A stretch of 64,000 nucleotides of DNA from Diadophis punctatus similis. Lineage: Eukaryota > Chordata > Lepidosauria > Squamata > Dipsadidae. A model generated the notes under the pieces. That model did not search any database. It was not told where the DNA came from and saw nothing but the letters and a program-made list of their open reading frames with translations. Shown here in pieces: positions 52,325 to 62,170 of this stretch. Numbering within the stretch: the first letter of the stretch is position 1; every line of letters begins with the position of its first letter. Location of the stretch: the NCBI GenBank assembly GCA_023053685.1, contig JALIGW010000026.1, positions 1,295,384 through 1,359,383 of the forward strand. Direction: 5' to 3'. Position numbers and translations under genes: made by a program.

Positions 52325-52700
52325 AGTACAAGAGTTGGGAGGGACCTGTGGGATTGAAGGTCCTCTAGTCCAACCCCCTGCCCAAGACAGGAGTTCTCAT
52401 ACCATCCTGGAAAAATGGCTGTCTGATCTCTTCTTAAAAGCCTCCATAGATGGACCACCCACAACTTCTGGAGGGAAGTCGTTCTATTGATTAATTGTCA
52501 GGAAATTTCTCCTTAGTTCTAGGTTGCTTCTCTCCTTGATTGGTTTCCATCCGTTGCTTCTTGTCTTGTCTTCAGACACTTTGGGCAACAGGTTGACCCC
52601 CTCTTCTTTGTGGCAGCCCCTCAAATATTGGCTGCTATCTTGCCCCCCCCCCAGTCCTTTTTGTTCAGCAGACTAGACATTCCCAATTCTTGCAATCTTC
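52325..52700 (-). mobile_element. CR1 LINE 3' end
   Basis: AGTACAAGAGTTGGGAGGGA to TTCCCAATTCTTGCAATCTT; contains a 9-C run at 52645-52653. Confidence 0.9.
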
Positions 52701-53288
52701 TGGATCCTTTGGGGATGCATGAGACGCATGTTGTGATGGTGCCCTCTCACAAAACGGCAGCATGAACTATTAGACAAGTGGGTGTAGAATTCAAGTATTT
52801 CTTATGGAATAATTGCACCCGGGAAGTGTGTGCAGTAGCAGAGTGCCCTTGAAAATGTACTCTTTAGAACAAATGCAGGAAAATATGGACACAGCTAGTC
52901 ACAATTTCTATTTCTTGCAGGCGGCATTAAAAAAATGGACCAGCAGCGATGCAGGCTGTCTGGGGAATTCTGGGAGTTGAAGTCCACTCATCTTAAAGTT
53001 GCCAGTTTTGAAAAGCGCCAGTCTTAGATGCTCCTTATTTTCCAATTGTTTGTTAGCGTGTATTTATTGCTGTTTTTATCCCATATCCATGGTGTGATTA
53101 GTTATAGGGGCATGAAAAATGAATTTACTATTTGTTCTACTGTTATGTACCTGGAGGGCAGGCAACACATGTATAATTTCTCCATTCAGCAATACTTAAA
53201 AATTTAAAAATGACTTACTCTACTGAGCTGGCAAATTCCTTTCTTTATTCTTTATTCCTAATCATATTTCCTCATATAGCTCTCTTCT
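52701..53288. other. AT-rich non-coding DNA with half palindromic MITE
   Basis: 52955-53012 holds GGGGAATTCTGGGAGTTGAA and ATCTTAAAGTTGCCAG, the right arm of the palindromic MITE. Confidence 0.45.
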
Positions 53289-53585
53289 TGACTTGACGAT
53301 TTGTTTAACGACCATTCAAAGTTACAGCAGCCCTGGAAAAAGGGACTTACAACGGTTCTTACACTTACGACCGCCGCAGCATCCCCGCAGTCACGTGATC
53401 AAAATTTGGGCGCTTGGCAACCGCACGTATTTACAACAGTTCCCGGGGTCACATGATCACACCATTTGCGACTTTCCCAGCCAAGTCAATGTGGGAAGCT
53501 GGATTCACTTAATGACCACATGACCTGCAGTGATCTCCTGAACAACCGTAGCCGAAAAGGTCATAATATCAAGTGAAACTCACTT
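53289..53585. mobile_element. Tigger-like MITE, first of a head-to-head pair
   Basis: TTGACTTGACGATTTGTTTA, CAGTCACGTGATCAAAATTT, CATTTGCGACTTTCCCAGCC; opposite orientation to the next copy. Confidence 0.85.
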
Positions 53586-53588
53586 CAT

Positions 53589-53968
53589 ACAGGTAGTCCT
53601 CAACTTATGACCACAATTGAGCCCAAAATTTCTGTTGTTAAGTGAGAACGTTGGCTAAGTGAGTTTTGCCCCATTTTACAATCTTTTTTTGCCACGGTTG
53701 TTAAGTGAATCACTGCAGTTGATAAGTTAGCAACCAGGATCCTGAAGTGAATTTGGCTTCCCCGTTGACTTTGCTTGTCAATGATGTCAAAAGGGGATCA
53801 CATGACACCGGGACGTTGTGACCGTCGTAAATGTGAGTCAGTTGCCAATCGTCTGAATTTTGATCATGTGACCCACGGGGAGGCTGCAAAGGTTGTAAGT
53901 GTGAAAAATGGTCACTTTTTTCCAGCTCTAAATGAACTGTTGTAAGTCGAGGACGACCTAGAACTGCC
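53589..53968. mobile_element. Tigger-like MITE, near-consensus full-length copy
   Basis: TACAGGTAGTCCTCAACTTA, TTAAGTGAATCACTGCAGTT, TTTTGATCATGTGACCCACG, AAGTCGAGGACGACCTAG. A further family fragment (TGCCTTGCTTAGCAACGGAA) follows to about 54020. Confidence 0.9.
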
Positions 53969-54020
53969 TTGCTTAGCAACGGAAATTCAGTTTCCCAGCT
54001 GTGGTCGTAAAATGAGGACC

Positions 54021-54439
54021 ACACTTTGTGCTTGTGAAGTTGCAGAACTAGCGTTCTGATGCTGGTGTTCATGGCAAGATGTGGATTTTATCCGGGGTGA
54101 CCACAGATTGCAGATATCTTTTTCTCCCACCAAGTAGTAGCCTGAGCTAACTCCGTCATAAATAAATAAAATGAAGGATTCCTTTCCCTGACTGGACTTC
54201 TGTGACTCACTTCCTGCCAGAGAATTAGTCCCTTGCTCAAGCCTCTCCTGATGTCTCAGCCTCACAGTCCTATTTTCCAGAGACCAGGAGAGTTTCATCC
54301 TTTTTTAAGCTCAGCATCACTCAAACCTCCTCTGGACCTCTTGAACTTTGCAAATGTTATCTTCGTGATTTGGAAAAGGCTGGGAACTTAAAATTTCTAG
54401 CGTTGGAGGAAATATAAGCTGTTCTCACTTGGTTTGGGG
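54021..54439. other. Non-coding DNA
   Basis: No repeat recognised. Confidence 0.3.
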
Positions 54440-54664
54440 CAATGACCTGGTCCTAGAACTAAGGAGAAGTTTCCTGACAGTGAGAAGAATTAGCCAGTGG
54501 AACAGCTTGCCACTAGAAGTTGTGGGAGCTCCATCAATGGAGGTTTTCGAGAAGAGATCGGACAGCCATTGGTCCAGAATGGTAGAGGGTCTCCTGCTCA
54601 AACAGAGGGTTGGACTAGAAGACCTCTAAGGTGCCTTTTGACTCTGTTATTCTGTTCTGTTAAT
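54440..54664 (+). mobile_element. CR1 LINE 3' end
   Basis: AACTAAGGAGAAGTTTCCTG, frame VRRISQWNSLPLEVVGAPSM, terminus TTTTGACTCTGTTATTCTGT. Confidence 0.92.
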
Positions 54665-54720
54665 TCTGTTCTATCCTTGTGCTGGATGTCATCCTAACCT
54701 TAGGCAGGGTCTCAGAATAT

Positions 54721-55040
54721 AGAATAACAGAGTTGGAAGGGACCTTGAAGGTCTTCTAGTCCAACCCGCTTCTCGAGCAGGAGCCCCTATACCATTCCAG
54801 ACAAATGGCTGTCCAGTCTCTTCTTAAAAACTTCCAGTGATGGGGCACCCACAACTTCTGGTGGCAAGTCGTTCCACTGGTTGATTGTTCTCACTGTCAG
54901 GAAATTTCTCCTTAGTTCTAGGTTGCTTCTCTCCTTGGTTAGTTTCCATCGATTGTTTCTTATCTGCCTTCTGGTGCTTTGGAAATTAGTTTGTCCCTTT
55001 CATCTTTGTAGGAGCCCCTCAAATATTCTCAAACCTTCTC
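54721..55040 (-). mobile_element. CR1 LINE 3' end, inverted relative to the previous one
   Basis: AGAATAACAGAGTTGGAAGG to TTTGTAGGAGCCCCTCAAAT. With the copy at 54440 it forms a tail-to-tail inverted pair about 56 bp apart. Confidence 0.92.
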
Positions 55041-56338
55041 AATTGACCGGGTTGTGGATACCTCTTTCTCTTTGGGGGAAAAAAAGAAGAAGCAGCAAAC
55101 TTATCTCCCCAATTTCTCCGCTTGTAATTTGGAGGGAGAATTTCACAAGCGCTTTAATGTTTTGCCGAGGAGAAAATCAGCAAAGGTTTTTTTCAGCTCC
55201 GAATGTTCTTTAGATGACTTTAAGCCAATTTTTTCCCCTCTTCGCTTATTCTCAGCAACCAACGTCCCTGGAGTTCTTTTTTTGGGGGTGGGGAAGGCAG
55301 AATCTAAATTTAATCAACCAACCAACTGACCTTTAGAAAGCAGAGAAGTCAACTCAAGAGTTGGATTCGGACAAAATTGTGTTTAACCATGGTTCGCCAA
55401 ACAAGCCACGGGAGACGGCTTCACGTGTAACGTTAAGCCAGACATCCTGATTTAAAAACTACAGTGTCTTGATACATGCGATGTGTTCTTAAATGAAAAG
55501 TAAAGAAATAATAATATGGTTTAAGGAATTTGGGATCAAAGCTTGGATCTTTTCTACAAATCGGGATATGAGGATGACCTCCTCCTCCTTCTCCCACGCA
55601 CAGAGTGATCTCAAGCTCTCCCCCTTGGATCCCAACTGGTGGGTGGGCAAAACCCAACCAAGGCAGCCCCCGTGGTGGATATCGATAGCATATGCTGACA
55701 GCCAAAGTCGATTCCAGGGACCAAGAGTTTTCTTCATCCGCTGACTTGCTTCGCCATCCAGCCCACCGTGCGTCATGAGCTGCTTCTTCCAAACGAAACC
55801 TCGGTCCCTTTTTTGTGACTCATCATCAGCCTCTCTGCTTGCAAGACCTCCTGGTCCTCGCACACCTGCGCCAAGTACTTGGTGGTGGTGGGGAACCAGA
55901 GTTGTGTACAGTTTCACACAGAGGAGACGGGGAGGCTCTAGATACCCGTAACTTTGTTTACCAGTTGCTTCTGAGCCCGTTGAAGGACCGTAGTGGGTCC
56001 TCTTGGAGAACGGTGGGACCGAGAAGAAGATAATTCAACATTTAAGGTTGAAAATCTGAATCCGAATTGGGAGGGGAAGCGTGGAGTCACAGGCTCCAGA
56101 TGTCTCATTTTTCAGCGGCTGTAAATTAAGGACAGATGTTTAGCCCAACGCCAGTCATCCAGTTGGAGGTCTAAAGAGACACGGAGATGTTTTTCCATGA
56201 ATGTTGGAAAGTGTTATGAAAGCTGACTTGTTCTGCAGGGGTCCCAAGCAACCCCCCTCCCCACCTGATCTCAGAAAGCTAAACCTTGTCAATATGTGAA
56301 TGGGAGACCACAAGGAGATGCCAAAGACACAGCTACCT
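55041..56338. other. Single-copy-like non-coding DNA
   Basis: No repeat recognised. The longest frame is on the minus strand (55489-55917, 142 aa). It overlaps a second minus frame of 119 aa, shows no domain I recognise, and has an unconvincing start. I record it as unknown rather than as a gene. Confidence 0.35.
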
Positions 56339-56419
56339 TGCGAAGAAAGAAGAAAGAAAGAGAGAGAGAGGGAGGGAGAGGGAGAGGGAGAGAAAGAAGA
56401 GAGAGCGAGAGAGAGAGAG

Positions 56420-56482
<63 letters not shown>

Positions 56483-56490
56483 AAACAGAG
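56339..56490. repeat. (GA)n-(AAAG)n polypurine array
   Basis: GAGAGGGAGA purines then about 17 AAAG units (56420-56485). Frames of 60-140 aa here are artefacts. Confidence 0.96.
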
Positions 56491-56519
56491 GAAGTAATGA
56501 CAACCATATTGTTGCCAAG

Positions 56520-56800
56520 ATTTGATTGGTGCCATTTTCAGGCTGGAACCCCCACAGTCACATGCCCAAAATTTGGGCACTTGGCAACTGGCATGTACTT
56601 ATGTCAGTTGCAGAATCCCTGGGTCACCTGATTGCCATTTGAAACCTTCCCGGGCTGCTTCCCACAAGTGACGTCAATGGGGGAAGACGGGTTCACTTAA
56701 TGACCGCACGATTCGATTAACAATTGCAGGGAGTTGCTTAACAACCCTGGCAAAAAAAAAGGTTGTAAAACCAGTGTGACTCACTGAACAACTCCTCTTG
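56520..56800. mobile_element. Tigger-like MITE, decayed
   Basis: GTGCCATTTTCAGGCTGG, CACATGCCCAAAATTTGGGC, TTAACAACCCTGGC and AAAGGTTGTAAAACC; both termini eroded. Confidence 0.7.
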
Positions 56801-56807
56801 CTTAGAG

Positions 56808-57011
56808 CCATGGTGGCGCAGTGGTTCAAATGCAGTCCTTCAAGCTACTTCTGCTGACTGCCGGCAGTTCGGCAGTTCGATTCCCACCGGCTCAAGGTTG
56901 ACTCAGCCTTCCGTCCTTCCGAGGTGGGTAAAATGAGGACCCAGATTGTTGTTGGGGGCAATAGGCTGACTCTGTAAACTGCTTAGAGAGGGCTGTAAGT
57001 TGGTATATAAG
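56808..57011 (+). mobile_element. Sauria SINE interrupted by a hAT-like MITE
   Basis: AGAGCCATGGTGGCGCAGTG, GGCAGTTCGATTCCCACC (box B), GGTGGGTAAAATGAGGACCC, GGTATATAAG. The 3' tail resumes at 57315-57345 (TATATAAGTCTAAG, GTTGCTATTGC). Confidence 0.92.
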
Positions 57012-57314
57012 ATTCAATTTTTTTTACTACCGGTTCTGTGGCCGTGGCTTGGTGGGCGTGGCTTAGTGGGCATGGCATGGGAAGGATACTGTAAAATCCC
57101 CATTCCCTCCCAATCAGCTGGGACTCCGGAGGCAGAGAATAGATGGGGGCGGGGCCAGTCAGAAGTGCTATTTACCAGTTCTCCGAACTATTCAAAATTT
57201 CCGCTACCGGTTCTCCGAACTACTCAAAATTTTCGCTACCGGTTCTCCGAACTATTCAAAATTTCTGCTACCGGTTCTCCAGGACTGGTCAGAACCTGCT
57301 GAAACTCACCTCTG
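57012..57314. mobile_element. hAT-like MITE with internal 32-bp amplification
   Basis: Lies between two TATATAAG copies (57004-57011 and 57315-57322), an 8-bp duplication. About 10 bp of the left terminus is missing. TTCTCCGAAC-type blocks at 57179, 57211, 57243 and 57275 form four 32-bp units where sister copies have one. Confidence 0.87.
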
Positions 57315-57345
57315 TATATAAGTCTAAGTACTGTTGCTATTGCAA

Positions 57346-57800
57346 AGCAAAGGAAATTCTGATTCCAATTCCGGTCGTAAGTCGAGAACTACCTGTATGA
57401 TGCATAATTGAGGTTTGGGGGTGGGGGGACAGACTAGGCCAGGGGGAGAAGGCCGAGTCACGACAGGGGCTGCCACTGACCCCGACAGTCCAGCCAGGGG
57501 GACAAAGCCAGAGCTTGGCCCCTTGACCAAAAATGACATCTGAGTCAGGACCTTGGAGAGCTCCAACGGCCCTCAGGTGGGGCTCCCTTGCCTGGAGGAT
57601 GTTGTCTCAGCAGGGACCCTCAGCCCAGTGAAGACCCCCCCCCAATTGGCAGAGAGGCCCTATGGTGGGTTAGCTCCATCCCCTTGGAGGGGTGAGGGGG
57701 CTCTTAAAGGGCCATGGCCTTATTTTCCCATTCGGATCACTGGCTTGTGGTTGTGAACCTCAGAGGCCGCCCCTCTTCATGGGGGAGCCTCCCTTTCTTC
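57346..57800. other. Non-coding DNA
   Basis: 57372-57397 holds a Tigger-like right terminus (CGGTCGTAAGTCGAGAACTA). The rest is unrecognised. Confidence 0.35.
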
Positions 57801-58052
57801 CAGAGGTGAAATCTGCTTACCTTCCCTACCTGTTTGGAAGTGCGCACTTTGCGCGCACGCCACCGTTGCACACGCTTTTTCACCCTCTGCGCATGCACAG
57901 AAGGCTTTGGGCATGCGCAGAGGGTTAAAAACAAGCAAATGGCAACGTCCAGGTGGGTGGGCAGAGCCTCATGCTGCCGCCACTCCGAACCACCACTGGC
58001 TACTGCTACCGGTACGCCTGAACTGGGCCAAACTGGTAGCATTTCACCCCTG
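57801..58052. mobile_element. hAT-like MITE, second family
   Basis: Ends CAGAGGTGAAATCTGC and GCATTTCACCCCTG are inverted. TTTCTTC lies immediately outside both ends (57794-57800 and 58053-58059). Interior has a GCGCATGCACAGAAGG / TGGGCATGCGCAGAGG inverted pair. Confidence 0.72.
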
Positions 58053-58174
58053 TTTCTTCCCCTATTTAATTCTTCCAGGTATCTTTCTCCCCCCATTGTT
58101 CTTTCCCCATGAAAGGCTGTGGACCTGTGGTTGAAATTAAGCAAATGATTGTTAGGCTTTCATGCCAATGAACT
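58053..58174. other. Non-coding DNA
   Basis: No repeat recognised. Confidence 0.3.
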
Positions 58175-58440
58175 GCTTTGAGTTTATTTTATTTTATTTT
58201 ATTTTATTATTTTGTCAAGCGTGTATATGATTACAAGCAAAGTATAAACATCAATATGAATATATAAGAAGTACAAGCATGGTTTTGAGTACATGATATT
58301 TTACGAATACATGGGGACTTTAGGAGAGGGACGGTAGGCACGCTGGTGCTCTTATGCACGCCCCTTACAGACCTCTTAGGAATGGGGTGAGGTTGACGGT
58401 AGACAGTTTGAGGTTAAAGTTTTGGGGGTTTGGGGAAGAG
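58175..58440 (-). mobile_element. LINE of the CR1/L2/L3 group, 3' end
   Basis: (TTTTA)n tail on the plus strand, then TTTTGTCAAGCGTGTATATG, GGGACGGTAGGCACGCTGGT and GGTTAAAGTTTTGGGGGTTT, matching the LINE at 35100. Confidence 0.82.
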
Positions 58441-59209
58441 TTGCCCTGATCAAACACTATCAATTCACCCTAATGTTGACCAGTGCTGGCTGAGCTGTGC
58501 CCTGGTCAAGGATCGGCCTCCCCAGCCATAGGGCAGAGGAGATGACTCCCCACCCAAAGCCCTTTCGAACCCCCACTGCTCTAGGCAAGAGCATCAAAGG
58601 CAAAAGCTTGAGCTCTCGGAGGGAGGAAAATGGCATTGGATGGAAGAGCCAGGCTGTTCTGCCAATATCAGTGTTTTGCTCAACGTCGGGCTGCAATTCA
58701 GCCACAAGACAGATGAACCAGGCGGTTGAAATGCAGGGAGTGCTGCAGGATTGAGGTTTCTAAGAGAGGTTCAGTTTTGGGCCAATCAGCCAACCATCCT
58801 GCCTGGTGGGGAAAGGGTTAAATTCCTTCCCGGTTGAACTGGCTAGCCAAGCCTCTGAGCATCGGAGCTGGGTGGGAGGAGGGAAGAGGAGGAGGAGGAG
58901 GAGGAGTGGGAGGGACGGGGAGAGGGCGGGAGGGAGGGAGCCGAGACAGAGGAAGGGCTGGGGGTTGAAGGCAGCAGAGTCTATTCTCAGGGGCTCTTCG
59001 GAAGGGAGGTGGGGGCATGAAACTGCTTCCCAGAAACTCACATTTATTTTTAACCCAAGGAAAGGAGGGAGCGGTGGGGGGGGTTGGGAGGCTGGAAAAA
59101 GAAAGAAAGTTGCTGGCACAGGGTGTGCTTTACGGAGAAAAGGCATCCAGTGGTGGTGGGGAGAGGGAGAGGCTGGGGAAGGGGAAACAGAGGCTTAGGG
59201 GCTTCAGGC
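58441..59209. other. GC-moderate non-coding DNA
   Basis: 58875-58935 is GGA-rich. Opposed frames of 128-130 aa (58760-59198) share the same purine bias and lack domains. Confidence 0.35.
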
Positions 59210-59345
59210 ATTTGTATTTGTATTTGTTTATTTTGTCAAGCATATATGATTATAAGCAAAGTATAAGCAGTAAAACATGATTGAATATATATGTAATAGT
59301 ACAAGCATGAATAAGAGGTAAGAATATATGTGTACATTGCCAATA
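59210..59345 (-). mobile_element. LINE of the CR1/L2/L3 group, 3' tip
   Basis: TTTATTTTGTCAAGCATATA and TATAAGCAAAGTATAAGCAG; short copy of the 58175 family. Confidence 0.7.
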
Positions 59346-59560
59346 TTAACAGAATAACAAAGTTGGAAGGGACCTGGGAGGTCTTCTAGTCCAACCTGAC
59401 TACTTCGATCTTTTGTGAGTGTAGCTCACAAAATTATCTGCCTCAATGTCCTACCTGTTAAGTTTTCAAAAAGAGCCCTTTTGTCTGGAATGGTAGAGGC
59501 TCTCCTGCTTCGCCCCCCCCCCAAAGTCCCTTCCAACCCTATTATTCTATGTTTTAGCTC
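59346..59560. mobile_element. Two opposed CR1 terminal fragments
   Basis: 59346-59397 is a minus-strand 3' tip (AGAATAACAAAGTTGGAAGG). 59478-59560 is a plus-strand tip (TTTGTCTGGAATGGTAGAGG to TTATTCTATG). Confidence 0.75.
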
Positions 59561-59590
59561 TAAATTGGCACCAGATAAGGGTCACGAGGG

Positions 59591-59766
59591 ATAGAATAGA
59601 ATAGAATGGAATGGAATAGAAGAAAAGAAAAGAGAAAAGAAAAGAAAAGAAAAGAAAAGAAAAGAAAAGAGAAACTAAAAGAAAATAGAATAGAAAATAG
59701 AATATAATATAATAGAATAGAATAGAATAGAATAGAATAGAATAGAATAGAATAGAATAGAATAGA
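59591..59766. repeat. (AATAG)n / (AAAAG)n microsatellite
   Basis: AATAG units pass into AAAGA units and back to AATAG, then directly into a CR1 3' end (AATAACAGAGTTGG). Confidence 0.95.
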
Positions 59767-60180
59767 ATAACAGAGTTGGAAGGGACCTTTGAGGTCTTCT
59801 AGCCTAACCCCCTGCTCAGGCAGGAAACCCTACACCTCTTCAGACAAATGGTTATCCAACATCTTCTTAAAAACTTCCAGTGTTGGAGCATTCACAACTT
59901 CTGGAGGCAAGTCATTCCACTGATTAACTGTTCTAACTGTCAGGAAATTTCTCCTTAGTTCCAGGTTGCTTCTCTCCTTGATTAGTTTCCACCCATTGCT
60001 TCTTGTTCTACCCTCAGGTGCTTTGGAGAATAGCTTGACTCCCTCTTCTTTGTTGCAGCCCCTGAGATATTGGAAGACTGCTATCATGTCCTCCCCTAGT
60101 CCTTCTTTTCATCAAACTGGACACACCCAATTCCAGCAACCGTTCTTTATATGTTTTAGCCTCCAGTCCCCTAAACTGGA
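59767..60180 (-). mobile_element. CR1 LINE 3' end
   Basis: The minus frame MIAVFQYLRGCNKEEGVKLF through LPPEVVNAPTLEVFKKMLDN is open for 85 codons. It resembles the 7434 copy (NAPTLEVFKKMLDNHLSE), the same subfamily. Confidence 0.93.
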
Positions 60181-60790
60181 TTGGACTTGGATCATTTGTG
60201 GCAACGTAACGACTCTAAGCTGACGTTGTGCTTAATGCCTCCCCCCACAGCTCTGCCTGCTCTTCTCCTACACTGAATATCTTTGCAGAGCTTGTTTTAA
60301 ACAGTGACATCAAAGCCTTCGGCAATTATATTCGATGATATTCAGAGATCTACAAAATTGTCCTTCAGGTTCCCAACCCTAATAATGGAAATGTTCCATT
60401 TAATTCCTCCTCCCCCAGTAAGTTCTCCTAAATTTTCAATCAGTTTTTCCCCCCAAGCTCAACTCTCTGTGACCTATTATTTTTGTTCTTGTTTCATCAG
60501 GATGCAAAACAAGAAAAATCCAGTAGGTGGTGCATAAAATATGAGATGCTTAGCAAAAAAAAAAATTTTTTTTTAAATTCCAAAGCTTTCTGAGCATTGA
60601 ATCACTCTTGTGCCTTGACTGTAGATTAGGCTGAGCGTGAACGCAAACCTTCTCCATCAAAACCTGATCTTGAAGTTTCCTGGGTTTCTTAAACTTCTTG
60701 AAGAGACTTAACTGCTAATTTGGCGAGGATGGTTGAAGTGGCTGATTATGGAATGATATTGGTTTCCAGTAAATTTTATATCAGGATATT
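60181..60790. other. AT-rich non-coding DNA
   Basis: No repeat recognised. Confidence 0.3.
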
Positions 60791-60794
60791 TATT

Positions 60795-61140
60795 TATTCA
60801 ACCAGGTAGGGGGCCCAAATATCACAGGAATGAAGGTTAGCTGAGAAGGTCAGGTTGAAGTTTGAGAAGATCATCTCGAATTGGATGTAGGAGATAGCCA
60901 GGCTGAGAGTGAGGGAGAGGTCAAACATGTTATGAGTCTCGAGTACCTTTGCTTCTACAAGAGATCTAAGCCCAGCCCACTTTGAACTCCACTGACTCTT
61001 ATCTACTGCCAATTTGCTTGGACCGTTAGTAGTTGAGATTCCTCTAGAGAGGGAGGATGAGCTTGCAATAAATCTTTGTAGTCATTTGAACTGCCTGGAT
61101 CTTCTGATTTCTTTGGCGCTTGACGTCGCCCTAGAATATA
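60795..61140 (+). mobile_element. Possible LTR (weak)
   Basis: AATAAA at 61067-61072 is followed by a pyrimidine/G-rich end with TTCTTTGGCGCTTGACG, resembling an R-U5 end. No target duplication or 5' TG boundary could be fixed. Confidence 0.22.
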
Positions 61141-61169
61141 GCTGACTCTTTCTCTTTCCTTGAATTTTT

Positions 61170-61240
61170 AGAACATAGAATAATAGGATGGGATTTGGAG
61201 ATCTTCTAGTCCAACCCTCTGCTAAAGCAGGAGACCTTAC
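61170..61240 (-). mobile_element. CR1 3' end, interrupted by a hAT-like MITE
   Basis: AACATAGAATAATAGGATGG to AAAGCAGGAGACCTTAC. It resumes at 61463 (CCCTAGACCATCTTGGTCAA) to about 61500. Confidence 0.88.
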
Positions 61241-61462
61241 CAGGGGTGAAATTCAGCAGGTTCTGACAGGTTCTGGAGAACCAGGAGTGGAAATTTTGAG
61301 TAGTTCAGAGAACCGGCAAATACCACCTCTGGCTGGTCCCTGAGTGGGGAGGGAATGGGGATTTTGCAGTATCCTTCCCCTGCCATGCCCACCAAGCGAC
61401 ATCACGCCCATCAAGCCACGTCCACAGAACCGGTAGTAAAAAAAATTTGGATTTCACCACTG
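61241..61462. mobile_element. hAT-like MITE in CR1
   Basis: CAGGGGTGAAATTCAGCAGG and GGATTTCACCACTG. CR1 continues on both sides. The flanks GACCTTAC and CCCTAGAC are an eroded 8-bp duplication of a CCCTATAC-like target. Confidence 0.88.
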
Positions 61463-61519
61463 CCCTAGACCATCTTGGTCAAATGGCTGTCCAGTTTCTC
61501 TTGTCCTTCCTCCCTAATC

Positions 61520-61520
61520 C

Positions 61521-61603
<83 letters not shown>

Positions 61604-61688
61604 CTCTCTCTCTCTCTCTCTTTCTTCCTTCTTTCTTTCTTTCTTTCTCTCTCTCTCTCTCCCTCCCTCCCTCCCTCCCTCCCTCCCT

Positions 61689-61719
<31 letters not shown>

Positions 61720-61722
61720 CCT
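61520..61722. repeat. (TTTC)n-(CT)n-(CCCT)n microsatellite
   Basis: About 20 TTTC units, CT run, TTTC, CT, CCCT run, CT run. All overlapping frames are artefacts. Confidence 0.97.
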
Positions 61723-62170
61723 TTCCTGACAATAATTACTGGAGTCTGTCTAGACAGTGTCTGGAATGAGGTGCACAAAAATCTCCGCGGTCTTCTCTTT
61801 CTGCAGCTGAATTCCATGCATAGCCCTGTGGTCGATTCCTCCTTCTTCTCTGGCGCATTCATGGACTTTGCCTGCATTTATCTTTCCCATTTCCTGCTTC
61901 TCTCTTGGTCTCCCTGACATTTTTCCTTTGGGAATTGATCAGGGCTTGTGGGGGCCCTCCCCTTTCTTTCTCCCCTGCTCCCTCTTGGGCCAATTTCAAG
62001 GTGGTTGTTGTTGTTTTTTAAAAGCCTCCAAATTTAACTCTCAGTTGGGCAGGAAGTAGCCCGTTTGAGGAATTCAGAGTCACCCAGCACATTTTCCTCG
62101 TAGCTGAGTTTTGGAACCAGCAATAAAGAGGTCACATTTGCTTGAAAAGGGAAGATAAGGAAGAGACATT
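61723..62170. other. Non-coding DNA
   Basis: No repeat recognised. Confidence 0.3.

Noticed and set aside
55489..55917. 142-aa minus-strand frame without repeat content
   Set aside because: No recognisable family, a second minus frame overlaps it, and no splice or promoter evidence; kept only as unknown DNA.
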